A stretch of 64,000 nucleotides of DNA. Source: Archivesica marissinica (lineage: Eukaryota; Mollusca; Bivalvia; Venerida; Vesicomyidae). The stretch spans positions 36,192,234 to 36,256,233 of the forward strand of contig CM026400.1 of NCBI GenBank assembly GCA_014843695.1, written 5' to 3'. Both the position numbers and the translations under genes were made by a program. Positions 13,713 through 25,478 of the stretch are shown one piece after another; position 1 is the stretch's first letter, and each line of letters begins with the position of its first letter. The notes under the pieces are model-generated. The model ran no database searches. It saw only the letters and a list, made by a program, of their open reading frames with translations, and had not been told where the DNA came from.

Positions 13713-15610
13713 TGTATGCGAGTGCCCAGTGCTATATGCGAGTGTCCCGCGCTGTATGCGAGTGCTCAGTGCTATATGCGAGTGTCCAGTGCTGTATGTG
13801 AGTGCCCAGTGCTATATGTGAGTGTCCAGCGCTGTATTCGAGTGTCCAGCGCTGTATGCGAGTATCCCGAGCTGCATACGAGTGTCCAGCGCTGTATGCG
13901 AGTGTCCAAACCTGTATGCGAGTGTCCAGCGCTGTATGCGAGTGTACAGCGCTTTATGCGAGTGCCACGTGCTGTATGCGAGTGTCCAGCGCTGTATGCG
14001 AGTGTCCCGTACTGTATGTTAGTGTACCGTGCTGTATGTTAGTGTCCCGTGCTGTATGCTAGTGTCCCGTGCTGTATGCGAGTGTCCCATGCTGTATGCG
14101 AGTGTCCCGTGCTGTATGCTAGTGTCCCGTGCTGTATGCGAGTGTTCCGCACTGTATGTGAGTGTCACGTGCTGTATGCTAGTGTCCCATGCTGTATGCG
14201 AGTGTCCCGTGCTGTATGCGAGTGTCCCATGCTGTATGCGAGTGTCCCGAGCGGTATGCTAGTGTCCAGCGCTGTATGCGAGTGTCCAGCGCTGTATGCG
14301 AGTGTCCCGAGCGGTATGCGAGTGTCGCGAGCGGTATGCGAGTGTCCCGTGCTGTATGCGAGTGTCCCGTGCTGTATGCGAGTGTCAGGAGCGGTATGCG
14401 AGTGTCCCGAGCGGTATGCGAGTGTCCCGAGCGGTATGCGAGTGTCCCGTGCTGTATGCGAGTGTCCCGTGCTGTATGTAAGTGTCCCGTGCTGTATGTG
14501 AGTGTCCCGTGCTGTATGTGAGTGTCCAGCGCTGTATGCGAGTGTCCCGTGCTGTATGTGAGTTCCCAGTGCTGTATGCGAGTGCCCAGTGCTGTATGCG
14601 TGTGTCCAGTGCCTTATGCGAGTGTCCTGTGCTGTATGCGAGTGCCCAGTGCTGTATGCGAGTGTCCCGTGCTGTATGCGAGTGTCCCGTGCTGTATGCG
14701 AGTGACCCGTGGTGTATGCGAGTGTCCAGCGCTGTATGCGAGTGTCCCGTGCTGTATGCGAGTGTCCAGCGCTGTATGCGAGTGTCCCGTGCTGTATGCG
14801 AGTGCCCAGTGCTATATGCGAGTGTCCCGCGCTGTATGCGAGTGTCCCGCACTGTATGCGAGTGTCCCGTGCTATATGCGAGTGTCCCATGCTATATGCG
14901 AGTGTCCCGCACTGTATGCGAGTGTCCCGTGCTATATGTGAGTGTCCCGCACTGTATGCGAGTGTCCCGTGCTGTATGCGAGTGCCCAGTGCTATATGCG
15001 AGTGTCCCGTGCTGTATGTGAGTGCCCAGTGCTATATGCGAGTGTCCAGCGCTTTATGCGAGTGCCACGTGCTGTATGCGAGTGTCCAGTGCTGTATGCG
15101 AGTGCCCCGCGCTGTATGCGAGTGTACCGTGCTGTATGCGAGTGCCCCGCGCTGTATGCGAGTCTCCCGTGCTGTATGCGAGTGTCCCATGCACTGTATG
15201 CGAGTGTTCCGTGCTGTATGCGAGTGCCCAGTGCGGAATGCGAGTGTCCAGTGCTGTATGCTAGTGTCCCGCGCTGTATGCGAGTGCCCAGTGCTGTATG
15301 CGAGTGTCCAGTGCTGTATGCGAGTGTCCCGCACTGTATGTGAGTGTCCCGCACTGTATGTGTGTGTCCCGTGCTGTATGCGAGTGTCCAGCGCTGTATG
15401 CGAGTGTCCCGAGCGGTATGCGAGTGTCCCGAGCGGTATGCGAGTGTCCCGAGCGGTATGCGAGTGTCCCGAGCGGTATGCGAGTGTCCCGAGCGGTATG
15501 CGAGTGTCCAGCGCTGTATGCGAGTGCCCCGTACGGTATGCGAGTGCCCCGCGCTGTATGCGAGTGTCCCGAGCGGTATGCGAGTGTCCCGAGCGGTATG
15601 CGATTGTCCC
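13713..15610. repeat. 20-bp satellite array, right part
   Basis: Same 20-bp unit, about 95 copies. Much of 13725-15190 matches 7780-9200 almost base for base at an offset of 5945 bp, later 6005 bp after a three-unit insertion. From 15201 the variant order matches that starting at 421 (offset 14780). The array ends in a short run of the CCCGAGCGGTATG variant, then meets unique AT-rich DNA at about 15611. Confidence 0.96.
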
Positions 15611-15735
15611 GTTTTTATTGCAGCAATTGTAATAAAGTATGCTAAAACTGATGTAGGTATATTATTTGTATTGCTTTTAAAATTGATTATTTGTTCCGGA
15701 AAAACAGAGCTCGGAAAACGCCGTACCTATAACAT

Positions 15736-16095
15736 GCATATTGTATGAATGATAGCAAACAATTATTTCTGCTTGAACATGCATGTTATTTGAATGATAG
15801 CAAACAATTGTTTCAGTTTGAACATGCATGTTATATGAATCATAGCAAACCATTGTTTCAGTTTGAACATGCATATTATATGAATGATAGGAAACAATTG
15901 TTTCTGCTTGAACATGCATATTATATGAATGATAACAAACAATTGTTTTAGTTTGAACATGCATATTATATGAATGATAGGAAACAATTGTTTCTGCTTG
16001 AACATGCATATTATATGAATGATAACAAACAATTGTTTCTGTTTGAACATGCATGCTATTTGAATGATAACAAACAATTGTTTCTGCTTGAACAA
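15736..16095. repeat. 45-bp minisatellite, about 8 copies
   Basis: A 45-bp unit containing GAACATGCATATTATATGAA and AACAATTGTTTC repeats eight times with single-base differences (TTATATG or TTATTTG, GATAGG or GATAAC, CTGCTTG or CAGTTTG). Each unit contains the palindromes ATGCAT and CAATTG. The length is divisible by three, so frames stay open on both strands. I see no sign of a gene. Confidence 0.95.
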
Positions 16096-16112
16096 GACTA
16101 TGACTTGTTCTT

Positions 16113-16352
16113 TAGTTTAAACTATATTTATTTTACAACGATTGCGAAGCATGTTTTAACAACTTATGTTAATCACTCTCGTTGGCGCAGATGAAATCGT
16201 ATATGTGGTCATTCGTGTGGGAGGAAACAGGAGTACCCGGAGAAAACCACCTGTCCACTCTGGCGACCACCGTACCATCTCACATACTTCCCGGTCCGAG
16301 GATCGAACTGGCGAGAAGCGAGCGCGCTAACCACTGCGCTAATCGGACTAAA
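16113..16352 (-). mobile_element. SINE-A copy, tRNA-headed
   Basis: Read on the minus strand this begins with a tRNA-like head: an A-box-like TTAGCGCAGTGGTTAGCGCG and a B-box-like GTTCGATCCTCGG. It continues into a central region containing CTCCGGGTACTCC and TTTCCTCCCAC, and ends in GAGTGATTAACATAAGTTG, TTGCTTCGCAATCGTTG and an A/T-rich tail. The central segment resembles, from memory, a conserved core shared by SINEs of many invertebrates (possibly the Nin-DC type). The B box has lost a few bases, so the copy is old. Confidence 0.85.
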
Positions 16353-16659
16353 CCGAAACTGCCAAATCGACATCGTAGCTTGTAGTGACAATACTACAGA
16401 GACATATTTTATAACTTCCGTGTTACTTTATGCTGGGCGAGACTAAACGTGCACATTTACCTTCAAGTTAGTTTTGCCCATAGCAGATCCAAATAATAAT
16501 CAATCATTCAGCACACATTGTCGTTAAAAATGCTATAAAAATCGATTAATGGGACCATAATTCAAGGTAAGGTGAAATGATATTCAAAAATATGTATTAT
16601 TCAGAGTTAATGCACGAAACTTAACGACCTGATGCGGCTGAAACGATATTATATATACT
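16353..16659. other. Non-coding spacer
   Basis: About 300 bp of AT-rich unique sequence between two SINE-A copies. I see no gene, repeat or RNA signal in it. Confidence 0.6.
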
Positions 16660-16908
16660 TTATACTTTATTTATTTTACAACGATTGCGAAGCAAGTTTT
16701 AACAACTTATATTAATCACTCTCGTTGGCGCGGATTAAAACGTATATGTGGTCATTCATGTGGGAGGAAACCGGAGTACACGGGGAAAACCCACCTGTCC
16801 GACCTGGCGACCATCGTGCCATCTCACATACTTCCCTGTCCGAGGATCAAACCCAGGTCGCATTGGTGAGAAGCGAGCGCGCTAACCACTGCCTAATCGG
16901 ACAGCCAG
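16660..16908 (-). mobile_element. SINE-A copy
   Basis: Near full-length second copy in the same orientation, with the intact order of tRNA-like head, central core and TTAATATAAGTTG tail. The head reads CGATTAGGCAGTGG and has lost bases in the A box. The tail side shows ACTTTATTTATTTTAC on the plus strand. No clear target-site duplication was found. Confidence 0.85.
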
Positions 16909-17313
16909 ATTAAACGAGATTAAATTATTGAGATATCCACACACCCCGAATTCCTCGACAATGGAATATATTAAACCTGATGTATCACACATTTCAATAA
17001 GGAAACATATTAATATTAATCAATGAAAAATTTAATAAATGCAATATGACTTTTATCAATTCACTTTTCAATTATCTTTTTATTTATGTTAGCTAGTGTG
17101 TTCTGGTCCATATAAAATACACTCAGTGGTGTTCAGTTGCTGACGCTGGTTGCAGTCTATATAAGGCATCGGGTCCCTCGTTGGGCGCCAACTGTCGCGG
17201 TTTTTTCTCTCTCTCTACAATCTTGGTATGTGGGTTCAGATAATATTGAGTCAAGTCTTTAAAATACATTTCGAATATATTTTACTCCAATGAATGCTAA
17301 ATACCTTGATTTA
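16909..17313. other. Non-coding spacer
   Basis: AT-rich unique DNA with no recognisable gene, RNA or repeat. A CT run (TTTCTCTCTCTCT) lies near 17203. The segment ends at a TA dinucleotide that forms the left target site of the next MITE. Confidence 0.5.
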
Positions 17314-17940
17314 CAGTCAAACCTGTGTTATTTGTCACCTCCATTAAGCAACCAACATGTATTAAGCAACCAGTTTCCAGATTCCCAATATGTTTTTTTA
17401 GTATACACCTGACCTCCATTAAGCAGCCAACCTGTGGTAAGCAGCCAGTTTCCAGATTCCCAATATGTTGTTTTATTATACATCTGACCTCCATTAAGCA
17501 GCCAACCTGTATTAAACAGCCAGTTTCCAGATTCCCAATATGTTGTTTTATTATACATCTGACCTCCATTAAGCAGCCAACCTGTGCTAAGCAGCTAGTT
17601 TCCAGATTCCCAATATGTTGTTTTATTATACATCTGACCTCCATTAAGCAGCCAACATGTGCTAAGCAGCCAGTTTCCAGATTCCCAATATGTTGTTTTG
17701 TTTTACATCTGACCTCCATTAAGCAGCCAACCTGTGCTAAGCAGCCAGTTTCCAGATTCCCAATATGTTGTTTTATTATACATCTGACCTCTATTAAGCA
17801 GCCAACCTGTATTAAGCAGCCAGTTTACAGATTCCCAATATATTGTTTTATTATCCATTTATCTATATTAAGCAGCCACCTGTGCTAAGCAGCCACGTTC
17901 TGTGATTCCCGTTGCTGGCTGCTTAAGACAGGTGGGACTG
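17314..17940. mobile_element. Tc1/mariner-like MITE with internally expanded core
   Basis: The left end reads CAGTCAAACCTGT and the right end ACAGGTGGGACTG, imperfect terminal inverted repeats, each flanked by TA. That is the target duplication typical of Tc1/mariner elements. The same ends, in perfect form, bound the 178-bp element at 41512-41689, whose interior resembles one unit of the present core. There is no transposase, so the element is non-autonomous. Its interior has been replaced by a 75-bp tandem array. Confidence 0.85.
17330..17890. repeat. 75-bp array inside a MITE, about 7.5 copies
   Basis: The 75-bp unit carries CCTCCATTAAGCAGCCAACC, then GTTTCCAGATTCCCAATATG and TTTTATTATACATCTGA. 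Each unit itself contains two oppositely useful pieces of the MITE end (TTAAGCAGCCA and CTAAGCAGCCAG). Units differ by only a few bases, and the last one decays toward the right MITE end. Confidence 0.95.
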
Positions 17941-17948
17941 TATAGTCA

Positions 17949-18006
17949 ATGGCGGCTAACAATGGGGCTCATGGGAAGGATAATGTGTGTGTATTAGTAA
18001 GCTCCG
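17949..18006 (+). CDS. Possible first coding exon, unknown protein
   Basis: ATG lies in the context GTCAATGGCGGC, which also matches a YY1-type ATGGCGGC often seen at animal gene starts. The frame encodes MAANNGAHGKDNVCVLVSS and reaches a strong donor, CCG followed by GTAAGT, at 18007. A second donor (GTAAGC at 17997) would leave phase 0 and join in frame to the open stretch at 18341. The exon starts only nine bases after the MITE. I do not recognise the protein. It may be a real gene start truncated by the satellite downstream, a relic, or chance. Confidence 0.3.
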
Positions 18007-18111
18007 GTAAGTTGTTAATATCGAACTATAGGAATGTATATGTTTATTATCGACCTGTGACAAGAGATCTGGGGTCATGCCCCTCCCCCACGAAATGTTT
18101 GAATCCTAGAA

Positions 18112-18215
18112 CGTAAATGGTGCACTCCGGCGCATAGACGTCAACGGTGCACTCCGGCGCATAGACGTAAATGGTGCACTCCGGCGCATAGACGTCAATG
18201 GTGCACTCCGGTGCA
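18112..18215. repeat. 27-bp minisatellite, about 4 copies
   Basis: A unit of TGGTGCACTCCGGCGCATAG plus ACGTAAA (or ACGTCAA) repeats four times. It is CpG-rich compared with its surroundings and lies in the putative intron between 18006 and 18341. Confidence 0.9.
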
Positions 18216-18340
18216 TTGTATTATACGTCTTATACTAGACGTTCAAATTTTGATGTTTCCAGAGATGTACCCCATTATACACCGTATATCGTCCTCCCTC
18301 TACAGTTTGTATTGCATTTTCGGTTGTTGGTTTTTTTTAG

Positions 18341-18445
18341 ATTTTTCATTTTCTGGGACAATCTGCAGAGGAAATAGCCCACTCTGAAGAGCTTAATGAG
18401 CTGAACAAATGTCTTGCTGAACTGATCTATATATATAAAAACTAG
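18341..18445 (+). CDS. Possible coding exon, unknown protein
   Basis: A pyrimidine-rich tract ending TTTTTTTTAG is a good acceptor. After it a 34-codon frame reads IFHFLGQSAEEIAHSEELNE and on to LAELIYIYKN before a TAG. It looks like an amphipathic helix. The same frame stays open past the TAG with HLRCEQQHVGCDEPDDG and SFKCRENSG up to the SINE-B fragment at 18528, which suggests a coding sequence broken by a nonsense change, or an unseen intron. It joins in phase with the 17997 donor. I do not recognise the protein. Confidence 0.27.
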   Translation: MFHFLGQSAEEIAHSEELNELNKCLAELIYIYKN

Positions 18446-18527
18446 CATCTACGTTGTGAACAGCAACACGTTGGTTGTGACGAGCCAGATGATGGTTCAT
18501 TCAAGTGTCGAGAGAATAGCGGTTTTT

Positions 18528-18717
18528 TACGTTTATTTATTGTCGTTACGGGTTGCCCATATGAGCGACGCCTCCTGAAGAGATTAGTCATTTTAGATTT
18601 TGGAGGACAGTGCAATGATACAGACAGAGACCCATTCCAGAGTCTCCTCTGGTTCTTTTACGTGCACGATGTAAAGCACCGACACGAGACATCGGTTTAA
18701 CGTCCCATTTGAAAGAC
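18528..18717 (-). mobile_element. SINE-B fragment, head missing
   Basis: The plus strand shows the SINE-B tail TACGTTTATTTATTGTCG, then GAGCGACGCCTCCTGAAGAG, GACCCATTCCAGAGTCTCCT and GTAAAGCACCGACACGAGAC, ending at GTCCCATTTGAAAGACTTG. The tRNA-like head present in other copies is missing because the 36-bp satellite starts exactly here. Confidence 0.88.
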
Positions 18718-18721
18718 TTGT

Positions 18722-21700
18722 CCTATAGTATATAATGTAGGTGTGCGTTTTCTATGTCCTCTAGTATATAATGTAAGTGTGCGTTTTCTATGTCCTCTAG
18801 TATATAATGTAGGTGTGCGTTTTCTATGTCCTCTAGTATATAATGTAGGTGTGCGTTTTCTATGTCCTCTAGTATATAATGTAGGTGTGCGTTTTCTATG
18901 TCCTCTAGTATATAATGTAGGTGTGCGTTTTCTATGTCCTCTAGTATATAATGTAGGTGTGCGTTTTCTATGTCCTCTAGTATATAATGTAGGTGTGCGT
19001 TTTCTATGTCCTCTAGTATATAATGTAGGTGTGCGTTTTCTATGTCCTCTAGTATATAATGTAGGTGTGCGTTTTCTATGTCCTCTAGTATATAATGTAG
19101 GTGTGCGTTTTCTATGTCCTCTAGTATATAATGTAGGTGTGCGTTTTCTATGTCCTCTAGTATATAATGTAGGTGTGCGTTTTCTATGTCCTCTAGTATA
19201 TAATGTAGGTGTGCGTTTTCTATGTCCTCTAGTATATAATGTAGGTGTGCGTTTTCTATGTCCTCTAGTATATAATGTAGGTGTGCGTTTTCTATGTCCT
19301 CTAGTATATAATGTAGGTGTGCGTTTTCTATGTCCTCTAGTATATAATGTAGGTGTGCGTTTTCTATGTCCTCTAGTATATAATGTAGGTGTGCGTTTTC
19401 TATGTCCTCTAGTATATAATGTAGGTGTGCGTTTTCTATGTCCTCTAGTATATAATGTAGGTGTGCGTTTTCTATGTCCTCTAGTATATAATGTAGGTGT
19501 GCGTTTTCTATGTCCTCTAGTATATAATGTAGGTGTGCGTTTTCTATGTCCTCTAGTATATAATGTAGGTGTGCGTTTTCTATGTCCTCTAGTATATAAT
19601 GTAGGTGTGCGTTTTCTATGTCCTCTAGTATATAATGTAGGTGTGCGTTTTCTATGTCCTCTAGTATATAATGTAGGTGTGCGTTTTCTATGTCCTCTAG
19701 TATATAATGTAGGTGTGCGTTTTCTATGTCCTCTAGTATATAATGTAGGTGTGCGTTTTCTATGTCCTCTAGTATATAATGTAGGTGTGCGTTTTCTATG
19801 TCCTCTAGTATATAATGTAGGTGTGCGTTTTCTATGTCCTCTAGTATATAATGTAGGTGTGCGTTTTCTATGTCCTCTAGTATATAATGTAGGTGTGCGT
19901 TTTCTATGTCCTCTAGTATATAATGTAGGTGTGCGTTTTCTATGTCCTCTAGTATATAATGTAGGTGTGCGTTTTCTATGTCCTCTAGTATATAATGTAG
20001 GTGTGCGTTTTCTATGTCCTCTAGTATATAATGTAGGTGTGCGTTTTCTATGTCCTCTAGTATATAATGTAGGTGTGCGTTTTCTATGTCCTCTAGTATA
20101 TAATGTAGGTGTGCGTTTTCTATGTCCTCTAGTATATAATGTAGGTGTGCGTTTTCTATGTCCTCTAGTATATAATGTAGGTGTGCGTTTTCTATGTCCT
20201 CTAGTATATAATGTAGGTGTGCGTTTTCTATGTCCTCTAGTATATAATGTAGGTGTGCGTTTTCTATGTCCTCTAGTATATAATGTAGGTGTGCGTTTTC
20301 TATGTCCTCTAGTATATAATGTAGGTGTGCGTTTTCTATGTCCTCTAGTATATAATGTAGGTGTGCGTTTTCTATGTCCTCTAGTATATAATGTAGGTGT
20401 GCGTTTTCTATGTCCTCTAGTATATAATGTAGGTGTGCGTTTTCTATGTCCTCTAGTATATAATGTAGGTGTGCGTTTTCTATGTCCTCTAGTATATAAT
20501 GTAGGTGTGCGTTTTCTATGTCCTCTAGTATATAATGTAGGTGTGCGTTTTCTATGTCCTCTAGTATATAATGTAGGTGTGCGTTTTCTATGTCCTCTAG
20601 TATATAATGTAGGTGTGCGTTTTCTATGTCCTCTAGTATATAATGTAGGTGTGCGTTTTCTATGTCCTCTAGTATATAATGTAGGTGTGCGTTTTCTATG
20701 TCCTCTAGTATATAATGTAGGTGTGCGTTTTCTATGTCCTCTAGTATATAATGTAGGTGTGCGTTTTCTATGTCCTCTAGTATATAATGTAGGTGTGCGT
20801 TTTCTATGTCCTCTAGTATATAATGTAGGTGTGCGTTTTCTATGTCCTCTAGTATATAATGTAGGTGTGCGTTTTCTATGTCCTCTAGTATATAATGTAG
20901 GTGTGCGTTTTCTATGTCCTCTAGTATATAATGTAGGTGTGCGTTTTCTATGTCCTCTAGTATATAATGTAGGTGTGCGTTTTCTATGTCCTCTAGTATA
21001 TAATGTAGGTGTGCGTTTTCTATGTCCTCTAGTATATAATGTAGGTGTGCGTTTTCTATGTCCTCTAGTATATAATGTAGGTGTGCGTTTTCTATGTCCT
21101 CTAGTATATAATGTAGGTGTGCGTTTTCTATGTCCTCTAGTATATAATGTAGGTGTGCGTTTTCTATGTCCTCTAGTATATAATGTAGGTGTGCGTTTTC
21201 TATGTCCTCTAGTATATAATGTAGGTGTGCGTTTTCTATGTCCTCTAGTATATAATGTAGGTGTGCGTTTTCTATGTCCTCTAGTATATAATGTAGGTGT
21301 GCGTTTTCTATGTCCTCTAGTATATAATGTAGGTGTGCGTTTTCTATGTCCTCTAGTATATAATGTAGGTGTGCGTTTTCTATGTCCTCTAGTATATAAT
21401 GTAGGTGTGCGTTTTCTATGTCCTCTAGTATATAATGTAGGTGTGCGTTTTCTATGTCCTCTAGTATATAATGTAGGTGTGCGTTTTCTATGTCCTCTAG
21501 TATATAATGTAGGTGTGCGTTTTCTATGTCCTCTAGTATATAATGTAGGTGTGCGTTTTCTATGTCCTCTAGTATATAATGTAGGTGTGCGTTTTCTATG
21601 TCCTCTAGTATATAATGTAGGTGTGCGTTTTCTATGTCCTCTAGTATATAATGTAGGTGTGCGTTTTCTATGTCCTCTAGTATATAATGTAGGTGTGCGT

Positions 21701-24700
21701 TTTCTATGTCCTCTAGTATATAATGTAGGTGTGCGTTTTCTATGTCCTCTAGTATATAATGTAGGTGTGCGTTTTCTATGTCCTCTAGTATATAATGTAG
21801 GTGTGCGTTTTCTATGTCCTCTAGTATATAATGTAGGTGTGCGTTTTCTATGTCCTCTAGTATATAATGTAGGTGTGCGTTTTCTATGTCCTCTAGTATA
21901 TAATGTAGGTGTGCGTTTTCTATGTCCTCTAGTATATAATGTAGGTGTGCGTTTTCTATGTCCTCTAGTATATAATGTAGGTGTGCGTTTTCTATGTCCT
22001 CTAGTATATAATGTAGGTGTGCGTTTTCTATGTCCTCTAGTATATAATGTAGGTGTGCGTTTTCTATGTCCTCTAGTATATAATGTAGGTGTGCGTTTTC
22101 TATGTCCTCTAGTATATAATGTAGGTGTGCGTTTTCTATGTCCTCTAGTATATAATGTAGGTGTGCGTTTTCTATGTCCTCTAGTATATAATGTAGGTGT
22201 GCGTTTTCTATGTCCTCTAGTATATAATGTAGGTGTGCGTTTTCTATGTCCTCTAGTATATAATGTAGGTGTGCGTTTTCTATGTCCTCTAGTATATAAT
22301 GTAGGTGTGCGTTTTCTATGTCCTCTAGTATATAATGTAGGTGTGCGTTTTCTATGTCCTCTAGTATATAATGTAGGTGTGCGTTTTCTATGTCCTCTAG
22401 TATATAATGTAGGTGTGCGTTTTCTATGTCCTCTAGTATATAATGTAGGTGTGCGTTTTCTATGTCCTCTAGTATATAATGTAGGTGTGCGTTTTCTATG
22501 TCCTCTAGTATATAATGTAGGTGTGCGTTTTCTATGTCCTCTAGTATATAATGTAGGTGTGCGTTTTCTATGTCCTCTAGTATATAATGTAGGTGTGCGT
22601 TTTCTATGTCCTCTAGTATATAATGTAGGTGTGCGTTTTCTATGTCCTCTAGTATATAATGTAGGTGTGCGTTTTCTATGTCCTCTAGTATATAATGTAG
22701 GTGTGCGTTTTCTATGTCCTCTAGTATATAATGTAGGTGTGCGTTTTCTATGTCCTCTAGTATATAATGTAGGTGTGCGTTTTCTATGTCCTCTAGTATA
22801 TAATGTAGGTGTGCGTTTTCTATGTCCTCTAGTATATAATGTAGGTGTGCGTTTTCTATGTCCTCTAGTATATAATGTAGGTGTGCGTTTTCTATGTCCT
22901 CTAGTATATAATGTAGGTGTGCGTTTTCTATGTCCTCTAGTATATAATGTAGGTGTGCGTTTTCTATGTCCTCTAGTATATAATGTAGGTGTGCGTTTTC
23001 TATGTCCTCTAGTATATAATGTAGGTGTGCGTTTTCTATGTCCTCTAGTATATAATGTAGGTGTGCGTTTTCTATGTCCTCTAGTATATAATGTAGGTGT
23101 GCGTTTTCTATGTCCTCTAGTATATAATGTAGGTGTGCGTTTTCTATGTCCTCTAGTATATAATGTAGGTGTGCGTTTTCTATGTCCTCTAGTATATAAT
23201 GTAGGTGTGCGTTTTCTATGTCCTCTAGTATATAATGTAGGTGTGCGTTTTCTATGTCCTCTAGTATATAATGTAGGTGTGCGTTTTCTATGTCCTCTAG
23301 TATATAATGTAGGTGTGCGTTTTCTATGTCCTCTAGTATATAATGTAGGTGTGCGTTTTCTATGTCCTCTAGTATATAATGTAGGTGTGCGTTTTCTATG
23401 TCCTCTAGTATATAATGTAGGTGTGCGTTTTCTATGTCCTCTAGTATATAATGTAGGTGTGCGTTTTCTATGTCCTCTAGTATATAATGTAGGTGTGCGT
23501 TTTCTATGTCCTCTAGTATATAATGTAGGTGTGCGTTTTCTATGTCCTCTAGTATATAATGTAGGTGTGCGTTTTCTATGTCCTCTAGTATATAATGTAG
23601 GTGTGCGTTTTCTATGTCCTCTAGTATATAATGTAGGTGTGCGTTTTCTATGTCCTCTAGTATATAATGTAGGTGTGCGTTTTCTATGTCCTCTAGTATA
23701 TAATGTAGGTGTGCGTTTGCTATGTCCCCTAGTATATAATGTAGGTGTGCGTTTTCTATGTCCTCTAGAGTATAATGTAGGTGCGCGTTTTCTATGTCCT
23801 CTAGTATATAATGTAGGTGTGCGTTTTCTATGTCCCTAGTATATAATGTAGGTGTGCGTTTTCTATGTCCCCTAGTATACAATGTAGGTGTGCGTTTTCT
23901 ATGTCCTCTAGTATATAATGTAGGTGTGCGTTTTCTATGTCCTCTAGTATATAATGTAGGTGTGCGTTTTCTATGTCCTCTAGTATATAATGTAGGTGTG
24001 CGTTTTCTATGTCCTCTAGTATATAATGTAGGTGTGCGTTTTCTATGTCCTCTAGTATATAATGTAGGTGTGCGTTTTCTATGTCCTCTAGTATATAATG
24101 TAGGTGTGCGTTTTCTATGTCCTCTAGTATATAATGTAGGTGTGCGTTTTCTATGTCCTCTAGTATATAATGTAGGTGTGCGTTTTCTATGTCCTCTAGT
24201 ATATAATGTAGGTGTGCGTTTTCTATGTCCTCTAGTATATAATGTAGGTGTGCGTTTTCTATGTCCTCTAGTATATAATGTAGGTGTGCGTTTTCTATGT
24301 CCTCTAGTATATAATGTAGGTGTGCGTTTTCTATGTCCTCTAGTATATAATGTAGGTGTGCGTTTTCTATGTCCTCTAGTATATAATGTAGGTGTGCGTT
24401 TTCTATGTCCTCTAGTATATAATGTAGGTGTGCGTTTTCTATGTCCTCTAGTATATAATGTAGGTGTGCGTTTTCTATGTCCTCTAGTATATAATGTAGG
24501 TGTGCGTTTTCTATGTCCTCTAGTATATAATGTAGGTGTGCGTTTTCTATGTCCTCTAGTATATAATGTAGGTGTGCGTTTTCTATGTCCTCTAGTATAT
24601 AATGTAGGTGTGCGTTTTCTATGTCCTCTAGTATATAATGTAGGTGTGCGTTTTCTATGTCCTCTAGTATATAATGTAGGTGTGCGTTTTCTATGTCCTC

Positions 24701-25478
24701 TAGTATATAATGTAGGTGTGCGTTTTCTATGTCCTCTAGTATATAATGTAGGTGTGCGTTTTCTATGTCCTCTAGTATATAATGTAGGTGTGCGTTTTCT
24801 ATGTCCTCTAGTATATAATGTAGGTGTGCGTCTATGTCCTCTAGTATATAATGTAGGTGTGCGTTTTCTATGTCCTCTAGTATATAATGTAGGTGTGCGT
24901 TTCTATGTCCTCTAGTATATAATGTAGGTGTGCGTTTTCTATGTCCTCTAGTATATAATGTAGGTGTGCCTTGTTCTATGTCCTCTAGTATATAATGTAG
25001 GTGTGCGTTTTCTATGTCCTCTAGTATATAATGTAGGTGTGCGTTTTCTATGTCCTCTAGTATATAATGTAGGTGTGCGTTTTCTATGTCCTCTAGTATA
25101 TAATGTAGGTGTGCGTTTTCTATGTCCTCTAGTATATAATGTAGGTGTGCGTTTTCTATGTCCTCTAGTATATAATGTAGGTGTGCGTTTTCTATGTCCT
25201 CTAGTATATAATGTAGGTGTGCGTTTTCTATGTCCTCTAGTATATAATGTAGGTGTGCGTTTTCTATGTCCTCTAGTATATAATGTAGGTGTGCGTTTTC
25301 TATGTCCTCTAGTATATAATGTAGGTGTGCGTTTTCTATGTCCTCTAGTATATATATGTAGGTGTGCGTTTTCTATGTCCTCTAGTATATAATGTAGGTG
25401 TGCGTTTTCTATGTCCTCTAGTATATAATGTAGGTGTGCGTTTTCTATGTCCTCTAGTATATAATGTAGGTGTGCGTT
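18722..25478. repeat. 36-bp satellite array, left block
   Basis: About 188 head-to-tail copies of a 36-bp unit that begins TGTGCGTTTTCTATGTCCTC and ends TATAATGTAGG. From about 18785 to 23700 I see essentially no differences between units. A cluster of changes sits at 23715-23880 (TTTGC, TCCCCT, CTAGAGTATA, GTGCGCG and a single-base loss), and short deletions at 24830, 24900 and 24970. Because 36 is a multiple of three and the unit lacks stops, a 1719-codon frame (12-residue period HYILEDIENAHL) is open on the minus strand and a 1698-codon frame (VRFLCPLVYNVG) on the plus strand. Neither has non-repeat sequence or gene signals. Confidence 0.98.

Noticed and set aside
1..15645. Many Cys-rich frames (MRVSRAVCECPVLYASVPCC type) and their reverse-strand partners
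   Set aside because: A 20-bp unit without stops gives open frames in several phases on both strands. Every start and end falls at a random unit variant.
18722..23882. 1719-codon minus-strand and 1698-codon plus-strand open frames
   Set aside because: They consist only of a 12-residue period from the 36-bp satellite, are open on both strands at once, and have no flanking non-repeat coding sequence or splice signals.
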